This document shows positions 26,903-34,451 of a DNA stretch of 64,000 bases, in pieces. Origin of the DNA: Culicoidibacter larvae. GTDB taxonomy: Bacteria > Bacillota_I > Bacilli_A > Culicoidibacterales > Culicoidibacteraceae. The position numbers and the translations under genes are program-made. Position 1 is the stretch's first letter. Each line of letters begins with the position of its first letter. Location of the stretch: NCBI RefSeq assembly GCF_005771635.1, contig NZ_VBWP01000007.1, positions 62,001 through 126,000 of the forward strand, read 5' to 3'. The notes below the pieces were generated by a model. The model ran no database searches. It was given only the letters and a program-made list of their open reading frames with translations, and was not told the DNA's origin.

Positions 26903-27958
26903 ATGAAACTATTAAAAAGCGGAAAATTCTGGAATATCGTTGTCATCATTATTATCGCCTCAATTGTAATGTGGCTCTCACTTAAAGATGATACTGCCGA
27001 AAAACTGGCCGCCCTTGCCTCTGCCAATATTTGGTGGGTGCTGGTCGCTGTTGGCGTTATCCTGTTTTGGTGGATTAGCGAAGCCTGGATTTTGCAATTG
27101 ATTGCAAAATCAGAAGGACATAAATATCGTTTTGTTGATGCCTTGCCGGCGGCAATTATTGGCCAGTTTTACAGCGCGGCAACGCCAAGTGCCAGCGGCG
27201 GCCAATTCTTTCAAGTTTATTTTATGGACCGCCAAGGCTTTAAAATTACTACCTCAGTCTTAATTCTAACCGTCAACTTTATTATCTATGTCGGCTCATT
27301 GTTGGTTATGTCAGTTATCGCTGCAATTGCCTCATTCTCATATTTTGACAGCTTTATGCCAGCGTTACCGCTCTGGCTTGCAATTGGCTTTGCAGCCAAT
27401 GCTGTTGTTTATCTATTAATATTAAACGCAGCTTCTTCAAAAAAATTTCATCGCACCCTAATTGCTTTTGTTGCCCGCATACTTAAATTATTTCGTCGTG
27501 ATCAACAAAAAATTTATCATACAACGATGAAGCTCGAAAAAAATATCACTGAATTTCGCGCCAGCCTTAATACTATTAAACAAAATAAAAAAGCCTACTT
27601 TGAATTTTTTCTGGTCAACTGCTTACGTTTGGTCGGCTTCCATACCCTGCCATTCTTTGTTATGCTAGCTCTCGGTGTACCAATTGTCAATGTACCGCTC
27701 ACACTCATGTACTGTATGTGCGGCAGTATCCTCATTGGACTCATTACTTCATTTATTCCGATTCCCGGTGCCAGTGGTGGTGCTGAAGCATTCTTTGGAC
27801 TTTTCTTTATGAATTTGTTCCCGGTTGACTTGCTTGGTCCCGGTCTGATTTTATGGCGCAGCATCCAATTATATTTCCCGCTTATTGTCGGCGGCATTAT
27901 TACTGTTTGGTATACTGCATATATTAAAAAGAAACCTCTTATTACTGAAGAAGAGTAA
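26903..27958 (+). CDS. UPF0104/lysylphosphatidylglycerol synthase-like flippase-type membrane protein
   Basis: 351 residues from the ATG at 26903, with GAGGG about 8 nt upstream; the frame opens at 26861 without an SD. About eight transmembrane segments. Motifs AATPSASGGQFFQVYFM and PIPGASGGAEAFFG are hallmarks of the UPF0104 (YbhN/AglD-like, MprF flippase-domain) family. There is no soluble synthase domain, so aminoacyl-lipid synthesis is not expected; lipid translocation is the likely role. It is one of only two plus-strand genes and ends at a bidirectional terminator. Confidence 0.88.
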   Translation: MKLLKSGKFWNIVVIIIIASIVMWLSLKDDTAEKLAALASANIWWVLVAVGVILFWWISEAWILQLIAKSEGHKYRFVDALPAAIIGQFYSAATPSASGGQFFQVYFMDRQGFKITTSVLILTVNFIIYVGSLLVMSVIAAIASFSYFDSFMPALPLWLAIGFAANAVVYLLILNAASSKKFHRTLIAFVARILKLFRRDQQKIYHTTMKLEKNITEFRASLNTIKQNKKAYFEFFLVNCLRLVGFHTLPFFVMLALGVPIVNVPLTLMYCMCGSILIGLITSFIPIPGASGGAEAFFGLFFMNLFPVDLLGPGLILWRSIQLYFPLIVGGIITVWYTAYIKKKPLITEEE

Positions 27959-27960
27959 AA

Positions 27961-27985
27961 AGCGTTTGGCCGATGGCCAAACGCT
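27961..27985 (+). terminator. Bidirectional terminator between convergent genes
   Basis: AGCGTTTGGCC/GGCCAAACGCT stem with TTTTTT on the plus side and A-rich flank on the other. It ends both the flippase-like gene and the MalY operon. Confidence 0.9.
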
Positions 27986-28008
27986 TTTTTATTTTCTCCC
28001 ATATACAA

Positions 28009-29172
28009 TCAGTAGCTACAATAAAATGTTTTCAGCTTTGTACAAGCTTCTTGTAGTAAAGTACTACTGGTTGCAATGTTAATGCGGATAAATGATTGAT
28101 AATCAGCAATGAATCGTTCTCCTGATTCTACTAACACACCGGTTGCTGCTGCAAGTTGGCGAACAAATTGTTCAACATCTTTTACTTTATCCAGTCGCAT
28201 CCAAACTAAGTACCCTGCTTCTGGTTCCATGATTTCAATGCCACTACCAGCTAAAACCGTCTTAACAATTGCTAAATTTTTATGCAATTGCGCAATGAGT
28301 TCTTGCACCCATTCAGCACCATACTCATAGGCAATTTGTGTAAAAGCAATTCCCAGACGATTGACTTGAATATGATACTTGTTCAATTGTTCTTCAACTC
28401 TTGCTAATAACAATTTATTCTGACTCAATATATATGATGTACTAAGTCCAGACAAGTTAAATGTTTTATTGGCACCGGTACTGATAATTATCTTATCATA
28501 TAGCTCGCTGAACGAGAGTAATGAAACAAACTTTTTCTTACCTAAAATAACATCACTGTGAATTTCATCAGCAATTAACAAGATATCATATTTGCGACAG
28601 AGTTTGACTAGCGTTTCCAGTTCAGTTTGACGCCAAACTTTTCCTGAAGGATTATGAGGATTACAAAACAAAATTGCTTCAATATTATCATGTTGCAGTT
28701 GTTCTTCAAGCATATTGAAGTCAATGGTATATTGATTGCCATTATATGCCAATGGGCAGTTATGCATAGTTGCAAATGATGTAATTGCTTGCTGAAAATG
28801 ACCATATACCGGTGTAAACACAAGTACGTTTTTATTCTGTAGCAATGAACCAATGATAAAATGCAGTCCTGATAATGTCCCAGGTGCTGCCAGAATCCAC
28901 TCGCGTCGAATATTAAGATCATGCTGTTTTTTATGCCATTCAATAATACTATTGTAGAAACTATCTTGTATTGTAAAGTAGCCAAAATCTCCAGATTGTA
29001 CAGTTTCGATGAAATGTTGTTGAATCACTTCCGCGTGGTTATAATCCATATCAGAAATAAAAAGCGGATAAATTGTTTTATCTTCAATCAAAAAACGCTT
29101 TTTAATATAGGTAGCATCCCATTTCATTGAACCATTTCCGCTACGCTCCATCAAGTCGTTAAAGTTTGTCAT
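28009..29172 (-). CDS. MalY/PatB-type PLP-dependent C-S lyase or aminotransferase
   Basis: 387 residues, fold-type I. The PLP lysine is in STGANKTFNLSG, preceded by LLIADEIHSD, and FCNPHNPSGK is the typical substrate and PLP loop. This subgroup includes cystathionine beta-lyases (PatB, MalY), which release pyruvate, ammonia and a thiol, as well as some aminotransferases. The ATG lies 1 nt after the RpiR stop. It forms an operon with an RpiR regulator and a PTS permease and is divergent from a RidA protein that would clear the enamine product. Confidence 0.9.
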   Translation of the reverse strand: MTNFNDLMERSGNGSMKWDATYIKKRFLIEDKTIYPLFISDMDYNHAEVIQQHFIETVQSGDFGYFTIQDSFYNSIIEWHKKQHDLNIRREWILAAPGTLSGLHFIIGSLLQNKNVLVFTPVYGHFQQAITSFATMHNCPLAYNGNQYTIDFNMLEEQLQHDNIEAILFCNPHNPSGKVWRQTELETLVKLCRKYDILLIADEIHSDVILGKKKFVSLLSFSELYDKIIISTGANKTFNLSGLSTSYILSQNKLLLARVEEQLNKYHIQVNRLGIAFTQIAYEYGAEWVQELIAQLHKNLAIVKTVLAGSGIEIMEPEAGYLVWMRLDKVKDVEQFVRQLAAATGVLVESGERFIADYQSFIRINIATSSTLLQEACTKLKTFYCSY

Positions 29173-29173
29173 T

Positions 29174-29920
29174 TTAAGTTCCTTTCGTCACCGCCTGCAC
29201 ATACTTATTAATCAAAATATCCATAGCAATATGAGCATTTAATCGCGTATCAATATCAGCATCGGTGTCTTTACTATGTGATGTATAAATAATTTGAGTA
29301 GCCAGATTTCCAATCGGAGAATCCGGCACTTCAGTTATTAAAATGATATCAATGCCGCGTAAACTTGCTTCAACAACTGCTTCCAAAACTTCTGGCGGAT
29401 TGCCACTTCTTGATAATACAAAAAGCATATCACTTTCCGGTTTGAGTGCTCTGGCTGACAAACGCATAAATCGCGAATCATCATATTGTTCTGCGGTCTT
29501 ACCTAAAAGTTGCAGTTTTATTTGAAACATTTTTCCTAAAAAATTACTCATGCCCATACCATAAATAGTAATTTTATCACATTGAATCATTTTTCCGATA
29601 ATTTCTTCGGTCGCCGCTTCCGTCACCGCTTGATAAGTATGTAAAAGCATATCGACATAATCGTTTTTTTCAATACTAGGTTCATGAAACTGCTCACGTA
29701 AGAAATAATCATTTTTAAAATACAAAAAATTTGTATACCCTAATTTTTGCGTTAACCGATGGACACTCGTTTTTGAAACATTAAATGTCTCAGCAATCTT
29801 AATAATAGTACAAGTATTAAAATCAAACTGTTCACGGTTATCCAATAAATCAGTCAGTAATTTTCTTTCCATATGTGTAAGTGTGCTGGCATGTAAAGAT
29901 ATTTGTTTTTGTAAACTCAT
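29174..29920 (-). CDS. RpiR-family transcriptional regulator
   Basis: 248 residues: an N-terminal HTH_6 domain (about 1-75, with FNVSKTSVHRLTQKLGY) and a C-terminal SIS domain (about 100-230, VLSRSGNPPEVLEAV). The SIS domain binds phosphosugars. The gene lies between the PTS EIIC (58 nt upstream) and the MalY-type enzyme, so it likely controls this operon in response to the phosphorylated PTS substrate. The palindrome GGGAAATTTCCC upstream of the EIIC promoter is a candidate site. Confidence 0.9.
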   Translation of the reverse strand: MSLQKQISLHASTLTHMERKLLTDLLDNREQFDFNTCTIIKIAETFNVSKTSVHRLTQKLGYTNFLYFKNDYFLREQFHEPSIEKNDYVDMLLHTYQAVTEAATEEIIGKMIQCDKITIYGMGMSNFLGKMFQIKLQLLGKTAEQYDDSRFMRLSARALKPESDMLFVLSRSGNPPEVLEAVVEASLRGIDIILITEVPDSPIGNLATQIIYTSHSKDTDADIDTRLNAHIAMDILINKYVQAVTKGT

Positions 29921-29978
29921 AAATGTTCACCCTTTCGATACCTTAACAACCAGCATTCTACCTACAGCATTAATATTG

Positions 29979-31298
29979 CTATTCAGTTACCAATGCCGCT
30001 TCGCTTGCATCAGCAACCTCTTCTTTTCCGTACTGGTCGTCCAAGGCCTTAATAAAAGGATAATAGATTATTGTCGAAATAACAATAGCTATGACTTGAA
30101 CAACCGCTCCTTGCCAGCCGGCAACCAGGAATCCCGAGAAAATCGGTGGTGTCGGCCACGGCGCCACCACACCATTAAACAGTGGCATAAAACCGATGAC
30201 CATTGCAAAATAAGCAATCAGCACCGAAACAATCGGTGCCAGAGTTACCGGAATCAGCATCAATGGATTAAATACAATTGGCAACCCGAACACAATCGGC
30301 TCATTAATATTGAATAAAGCTGGTACCAAACTGATTTTCGATAATGCTTTTAAACGTGATGAACGGGCAACAAAAATCATGGCAATAACTAATCCGATAG
30401 TTAATCCGGCACCACCAATAGTTGCAAATTGGTCAATCATCTGAATTGTTCCAACGTTACCGGTAGCCATATTTAATGTCCCATTTTTAAATAGTTCCAG
30501 GTTTTCCATAGAGTTGGCATTCAACAATGGGTTAACAATAGAGTTTACCACCGTTGGATGAATACCAAACCACCATAAAAAGCCATTCAGTCCGGCAACT
30601 AATACAACCGCACCAATATTTGAAGTTAATCCTTGTAATGGAATTTGAATAATCTTATAGACAAGCTCTTGCAATGAACCTGCGAAGATTGTTGATAAAC
30701 CACTGATAACCAAGAAAATTGTTACTACAAAAATTCCCGGAATCAACGCACTAAAAGATTTCGAAACCATATCCGGTACCGATGCCGGCATTGTAATTAC
30801 CAGCTTGCGCTTTTGACAGAAACGAATAATCTCAACTGTCAGGAAACCAACAATCAATGCGGTAATAACCCCTTGAGTCCCTAACCAAGTGAATGAAAGC
30901 ACACGGCTGACAAGTTCGCCTGATTCAGTGATGACTTCTTTAGGTGTTACTACTACATAAGCAACTAAAGCTAAAATCAATCCTGACAAGGCATCCATCT
31001 TATACTCTTCGGAAAGCTTATAAGCAATCGTCCCAGCCAAAAAGAACCCCATCATATTAAAGGTTGCCCGATAAGCTGATTCCAAGTAAGCTGTCCAGTT
31101 TGCCCCAAAAATACTGGCCATAAACTCACTATATCCGGGAACCGGGAAATCAGTGATAATCAAGAAGATTGATCCAATAATAGTTAATGGCATAATTACC
31201 AAGAACCCTGAGCGAAGTGCGCCAAAATACTTGTTGTTAGTAACCTTGGCTACCCTAGGCACCATCTGCTCCTCAATAAATTTAATAAAGCTATTCAT
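29979..31298 (-). CDS. PTS EIIC permease, cellobiose/lactose family (second copy)
   Basis: 439 residues from the ATG at 31298, with GGAGG 8 nt upstream. About ten hydrophobic segments; FGIHPTVVNSIVNPLLNANS and FNINEPIVFGLPIVFNP are the family signatures. It is related to, but clearly diverged from, the EIIC at 20539-21840. No EIIA, EIIB or glycosidase is in this operon, which is unusual: the only enzyme is a MalY-type lyase. The substrate is unknown. Confidence 0.9.
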   Translation of the reverse strand: MNSFIKFIEEQMVPRVAKVTNNKYFGALRSGFLVIMPLTIIGSIFLIITDFPVPGYSEFMASIFGANWTAYLESAYRATFNMMGFFLAGTIAYKLSEEYKMDALSGLILALVAYVVVTPKEVITESGELVSRVLSFTWLGTQGVITALIVGFLTVEIIRFCQKRKLVITMPASVPDMVSKSFSALIPGIFVVTIFLVISGLSTIFAGSLQELVYKIIQIPLQGLTSNIGAVVLVAGLNGFLWWFGIHPTVVNSIVNPLLNANSMENLELFKNGTLNMATGNVGTIQMIDQFATIGGAGLTIGLVIAMIFVARSSRLKALSKISLVPALFNINEPIVFGLPIVFNPLMLIPVTLAPIVSVLIAYFAMVIGFMPLFNGVVAPWPTPPIFSGFLVAGWQGAVVQVIAIVISTIIYYPFIKALDDQYGKEEVADASEAALVTE

Positions 31299-31312
31299 AT
31301 ATATTACCTCCA

Positions 31313-31326
31313 AGATAGCGTTTGCA
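31313..31326 (-). promoter_or_regulatory. Weak cre-like site before the second EIIC
   Basis: TGCAAACGCTATCT matches the cre consensus at 12 of 14 positions. It sits just downstream of the -10, as in the other PTS operon. Confidence 0.4.
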
Positions 31327-31331
31327 ATACC

Positions 31332-31340
31332 ATTATATCA
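31332..31340 (-). promoter_or_regulatory. Extended -10 promoter of the PTS/RpiR/MalY operon
   Basis: TGATATAAT on the minus strand, about 34 nt before the ATG at 31298; the -35 is weak. Confidence 0.6.
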
Positions 31341-31370
31341 ACGAAAACTACGCAATATGTCCCTGTTTTG

Positions 31371-31382
31371 GGGAAATTTCCC
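31371..31382. promoter_or_regulatory. Perfect 12-bp palindrome, candidate RpiR operator
   Basis: GGGAAATTTCCC lies about 35 bp upstream of the -10 of the EIIC gene. No protein has been tied to it; the assignment is inference from position and symmetry. Confidence 0.4.
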
Positions 31383-31412
31383 AGAGGTATTTTTATGAGA
31401 AAAGAGAAAAAA

Positions 31413-31430
31413 AGCCTGTTACGACAGGCT
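31413..31430. terminator. Hairpin with A and T runs between the divergent promoters
   Basis: AGCCTGT/ACAGGCT with seven A before and seven T after. It looks like a bidirectional terminator but lies upstream of both neighbouring genes, so it may stop stray transcripts. Confidence 0.65.
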
Positions 31431-31557
31431 TTTTTTACCATATAACTTAATTCCCGCATGTCCAACCATTTAGTTGCGGATAAATTTTCCATTGTCAACC
31501 ATGTACCAATATGATACCTTGATAACAGAAAACAAATATTTCAGGAGGTTCATATTT

Positions 31558-31935
31558 ATGAAAGTTTATAATAGTCAGAAAGCTCCCGAGGCAATCGGAC
31601 CGTATGTACAAGCAATTGCGGCCAATGGTAACCTATATTTATCAGGTGTGCTTGGCATCGATCGCTCAACCGGAAAAATGGCCGGTGAAAGTACCGAAGA
31701 ACAAGCAAAACAAATATTTAAGAATATTGAATATGTTCTGGCAGAAGCAGGACTTACCCTCAATCATGTCATCAAAACAACAATTTTCCTGACAACAATG
31801 GATGATTTCCAGACCGTCAATCAAGTTTATGGTGCCAACTTCAGCAGTCATAAACCGGCCCGTTCATGCATAGCTGTTTCAGCGCTGCCACTAAATGCTA
31901 AGGTAGAAATTGAACTTATCGCTGAACTCGTATAA
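31558..31935 (+). CDS. ridA: RidA-family enamine/imine deaminase
   Basis: 125 residues from the ATG at 31558 (AGGAGG 9 nt upstream). Motifs are GPYVQAI at the N-terminus, LYLSGVLGID, and the C-terminal PARSCIAVSALPLNAKVEIE with the conserved arginine. RidA hydrolyses 2-aminoacrylate and related enamines made by PLP-dependent lyases. It is divergent from a MalY/PatB-type lyase operon, which would produce this type of intermediate, so a functional link is plausible. It ends at a long terminator shared with the opposite operon. Confidence 0.93.
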   Translation: MKVYNSQKAPEAIGPYVQAIAANGNLYLSGVLGIDRSTGKMAGESTEEQAKQIFKNIEYVLAEAGLTLNHVIKTTIFLTTMDDFQTVNQVYGANFSSHKPARSCIAVSALPLNAKVEIELIAELV

Positions 31936-31941
31936 AAGATA

Positions 31942-31980
31942 AATCCTGATTAGGTGCAGCACCTAATCAGGATTTTTTTA
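31942..31980 (+). terminator. Bidirectional terminator of ridA and the AmiE-like gene
   Basis: A 16-bp perfect stem (AATCCTGATTAGGTGC and its complement) followed by TTTTTTT. Confidence 0.93.
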
Positions 31981-33489
31981 TTCGCCGCGATAGCGAAGCA
32001 CAATTATTGCACCACCAATGCAAAGCCCGCCAATTGCTGCCCATGCCGCTATTGGTGCCTGTCCGGTTTGTGGCAAAGTGTCGCTGTTTGCAGTCGTTGA
32101 TTCCGACTGTTCCGCTTCTTCAGTATTATTCTCACTGCTATTGTTATCTGTGCTATCACCAGGTTCATCTTGCAGCAACGCTTCATACACCTGATTCACT
32201 GTCCAGCTATAGTTGCGCAACTCAGTGTCTGCGCTATCGAAGCGGTTAGGATCAACCGCTGGGTCAGTAACCGGTGAGTGGACCCGGTTACCAAGTAAAA
32301 CAATCCCAAGATTGTTTTCTGGGTCAATCAGGGTCAGAGTGCCGGTCCAGCCAGTATGTCCATATGTAGTCGGACTGGCATATTTGCCGAACGAACTATA
32401 GCCGGAACCACCATTTACCCGCCAACCGAGACCGTAGGTCGGGTTACTTACTGAGCTCGCGGTGAACTCATCAGCGACCGCTTTGCTGAAGAGTTCAACC
32501 CCATTATAAGTACCGCCATTCAGCATAACTTGAAGCAGCACCGCCATGTCGGCGGTATTTGAAAATAATCCCGCATGTCCGGAAACACCTTCCATTGCGT
32601 AATAAGCTTTTTCATCATGAACTTCGCCCCAAATTGTTTCGATACGAATATTAGGAAAATCAATAACCCCATCACGGGTATTACCGTTTAACTCAGTTGC
32701 TGCTGTTTGTTCAGGTGCTATACCTTTATCTAGCGGATTGAACATCGTATGGGTCAATCCCAGCGGTGCGTAGATTTCCATTTCGACATATTCATCAAGC
32801 GGCATACCAACAATGGCTTCAATAATGAACCCTAGCAGCATATAATCAACGTCGCTATAAATATTCTTTGTACCCGGTTCATATTCAAGCGGTGTTTTAC
32901 AAATCATTGCCAATGTCGTTGCTTTGTCTTGCGAATACAAGTCTCCGGCTACAGCCTGATTTGGGTATTGCGGATCAGCCGGGAAGCCAGCATTATGATG
33001 CAGGATGTCACTGATTTTCATAATATCTTTACCTTTGATTACATCATCAGGCTGATCGGCAAAGCCATCAATATAGTCTGAAACTAAATCGTCAATTCCA
33101 AGCTTACCTTCAGTCACTAATTTCTGCAAGGCAAAGTTGGTGGCAAACATTTTGGTATTTGATGCCATGTCATACATCGTATCAACCGTTGCCGGAATCG
33201 GATCACTCATCAATTCTGATTGATTATATTTTTTTGCCAAACCAAAGGCATTCTGATAAGCAATTTTTCCATCCTTAATAACTATCATGCTTAAACTCGA
33301 ATATCCGGCATCAATCTGTTCTTGAATATTAGTTTCCATCTGTGCTAATTTTTCGCTATCAAACCCGGCTTCTTCTGGATTCGTTACCGGGGACAAGGTG
33401 GGTGATGCGGCACTCGGGTGCAGCATCACTAAACTGTTGCACAGCAGGATAGTTACCATTACAAAGATTCCTTTAGATACTTTTTTCAT
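31978..33489 (-). CDS. LPxTG-anchored serine hydrolase of the beta-lactamase/AmiE family
   Basis: 503 residues from the ATG at 33489 (GGAGG upstream). The signal peptide is about 1-28. The class-C beta-lactamase fold has SNTK (SxxK), YSD as the YxN-like motif and HTG in GHTGWTG. The C-terminus has an acidic Ser/Glu linker, LPQTGQ, a hydrophobic helix and RYRGE, a sortase signal. In Bacillus subtilis the AmiE (YbbE) amidase of this superfamily sits in the mur recovery operon and trims muropeptides. The same context here (MurQ, MurP, MupG, MurR upstream) supports that role; a carboxypeptidase or esterase is the alternative. It follows a terminator, so its expression may partly depend on readthrough. 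Confidence 0.85.
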   Translation of the reverse strand: MKKVSKGIFVMVTILLCNSLVMLHPSAASPTLSPVTNPEEAGFDSEKLAQMETNIQEQIDAGYSSLSMIVIKDGKIAYQNAFGLAKKYNQSELMSDPIPATVDTMYDMASNTKMFATNFALQKLVTEGKLGIDDLVSDYIDGFADQPDDVIKGKDIMKISDILHHNAGFPADPQYPNQAVAGDLYSQDKATTLAMICKTPLEYEPGTKNIYSDVDYMLLGFIIEAIVGMPLDEYVEMEIYAPLGLTHTMFNPLDKGIAPEQTAATELNGNTRDGVIDFPNIRIETIWGEVHDEKAYYAMEGVSGHAGLFSNTADMAVLLQVMLNGGTYNGVELFSKAVADEFTASSVSNPTYGLGWRVNGGSGYSSFGKYASPTTYGHTGWTGTLTLIDPENNLGIVLLGNRVHSPVTDPAVDPNRFDSADTELRNYSWTVNQVYEALLQDEPGDSTDNNSSENNTEEAEQSESTTANSDTLPQTGQAPIAAWAAIGGLCIGGAIIVLRYRGE

Positions 33490-33509
33490 TCCTTCTACCT
33501 CCAAAATAA

Positions 33510-33547
33510 AGCAAGATGACACATCCATCATTCTGTGTCATCCTGCT
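33510..33547 (-). terminator. Terminator between murQ and the AmiE-like gene
   Basis: AGCAGGATGACACA/TGTGTCATCTTGCT stem followed by TTTATTTT on the minus strand. Confidence 0.82.
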
Positions 33548-33555
33548 GCGCGTTT

Positions 33556-34440
33556 CTATATAGCCCGGCTAATAAAACCGTCGGCTTGGTTTAAGCGGTT
33601 GACCGCTTCTTGGTAGTCACAATTTGCTTTAATCATGACGATGGCAACTTTCGGCTTGTTTTCAGCCTTGTGCAATACTTGTTCTGCTTGTTCGTAACTG
33701 ACGCCGGTCGCATCAATGATAATGCGTTTGGCGCGTTCAACTAGTTTTTCGTTGGTTAATTGGACATCAACCATAAGATTGCCAAATACTTTACCGGCCT
33801 GCACCATCGCTCCGGTTGATAGCATGTTGAGAATCATCTTTTGAGCACTTCCGGCTTTCAGTCGAGTTGAGCCGGTCAGGACCTCCGGTCCGGCATCAAC
33901 TTCCAGCTTATGCTGGGCAGCGGCACCGATTGCTGAGCCGATATTGCAGGCAACGGCAACGGTGCGGGCACCAATTTCATTCGCATACTCAAGGCCACTA
34001 ATGACGTACGGGGTGCGGCCGCTGGCGGCGATGCCGATGACAACGTCAACTGGCTGCAAGTCGATGGCGGCGAGGTCATTGACCGCCAGTTCGCGTGAGT
34101 CTTCGGCGCCTTCGACAGCGCGCACGAAGGCGCGCTCGCCGCCGGCGATGATGCCGATGAACTCATCGAAGCTGACGCCGAAGGTTGGCACGCATTCAAC
34201 GGCGTCCAGGACGCCGATGCGGCCGCTGGTGCCGGCGCCAATGTAGATGATACGGCCACCAGCACGATATTGTTTGCCTAGTAATTCAATAACTTCGGCA
34301 ATTTCGGGAAGAATGGTTGCAATTGCAAGAGCCACTTTTTGATCTTCATGATTCATAACTGTTGCAAATTCTAAAGCTGATAATTGATCTAAATGTTTGG
34401 TATTTTCATTGCGTTTTTCTGTTGTCAAATTCTCTAGCAT
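33556..34440 (-). CDS. murQ: N-acetylmuramic acid 6-phosphate etherase
   Basis: 294 residues from the ATG at 34440 (AGGAG 8 nt upstream; the GTG at 34449 overlaps the SD). It is a SIS-domain enzyme with IYIGAGTSGRIGVLDAVECVP and GIAASGRTPYVISG. It cleaves the lactyl ether of MurNAc-6-phosphate to give GlcNAc-6-phosphate and D-lactate in the cytoplasm. Codons for residues about 60-140 are strikingly GC-rich compared with the rest of the gene. It follows murP by 11 nt. Confidence 0.95.
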   Translation of the reverse strand: MLENLTTEKRNENTKHLDQLSALEFATVMNHEDQKVALAIATILPEIAEVIELLGKQYRAGGRIIYIGAGTSGRIGVLDAVECVPTFGVSFDEFIGIIAGGERAFVRAVEGAEDSRELAVNDLAAIDLQPVDVVIGIAASGRTPYVISGLEYANEIGARTVAVACNIGSAIGAAAQHKLEVDAGPEVLTGSTRLKAGSAQKMILNMLSTGAMVQAGKVFGNLMVDVQLTNEKLVERAKRIIIDATGVSYEQAEQVLHKAENKPKVAIVMIKANCDYQEAVNRLNQADGFISRAI

Positions 34441-34451
34441 GTGGCCCACTC

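Noticed and set aside
26803-27027. 74-codon minus frame between the cation efflux and flippase-like genes
   Set aside because: It overlaps the flippase-like gene and the divergent promoter region; no family features.
29979-31298. Second EIIC as a recent duplicate of the first (20539-21840)
   Set aside because: Only family motifs match; the proteins are too diverged for a recent duplication.
31978-33489. Resistance beta-lactamase
   Set aside because: SxxK and HTG are shared by the whole serine-hydrolase superfamily. The mur operon context and LPxTG anchor point to a cell-wall amidase-type role.
33876-34265. Antisense and overlapping long frames over murQ
   Set aside because: They arise from the GC-rich patch, where stop codons are rare. 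MurQ motifs read through in one frame.
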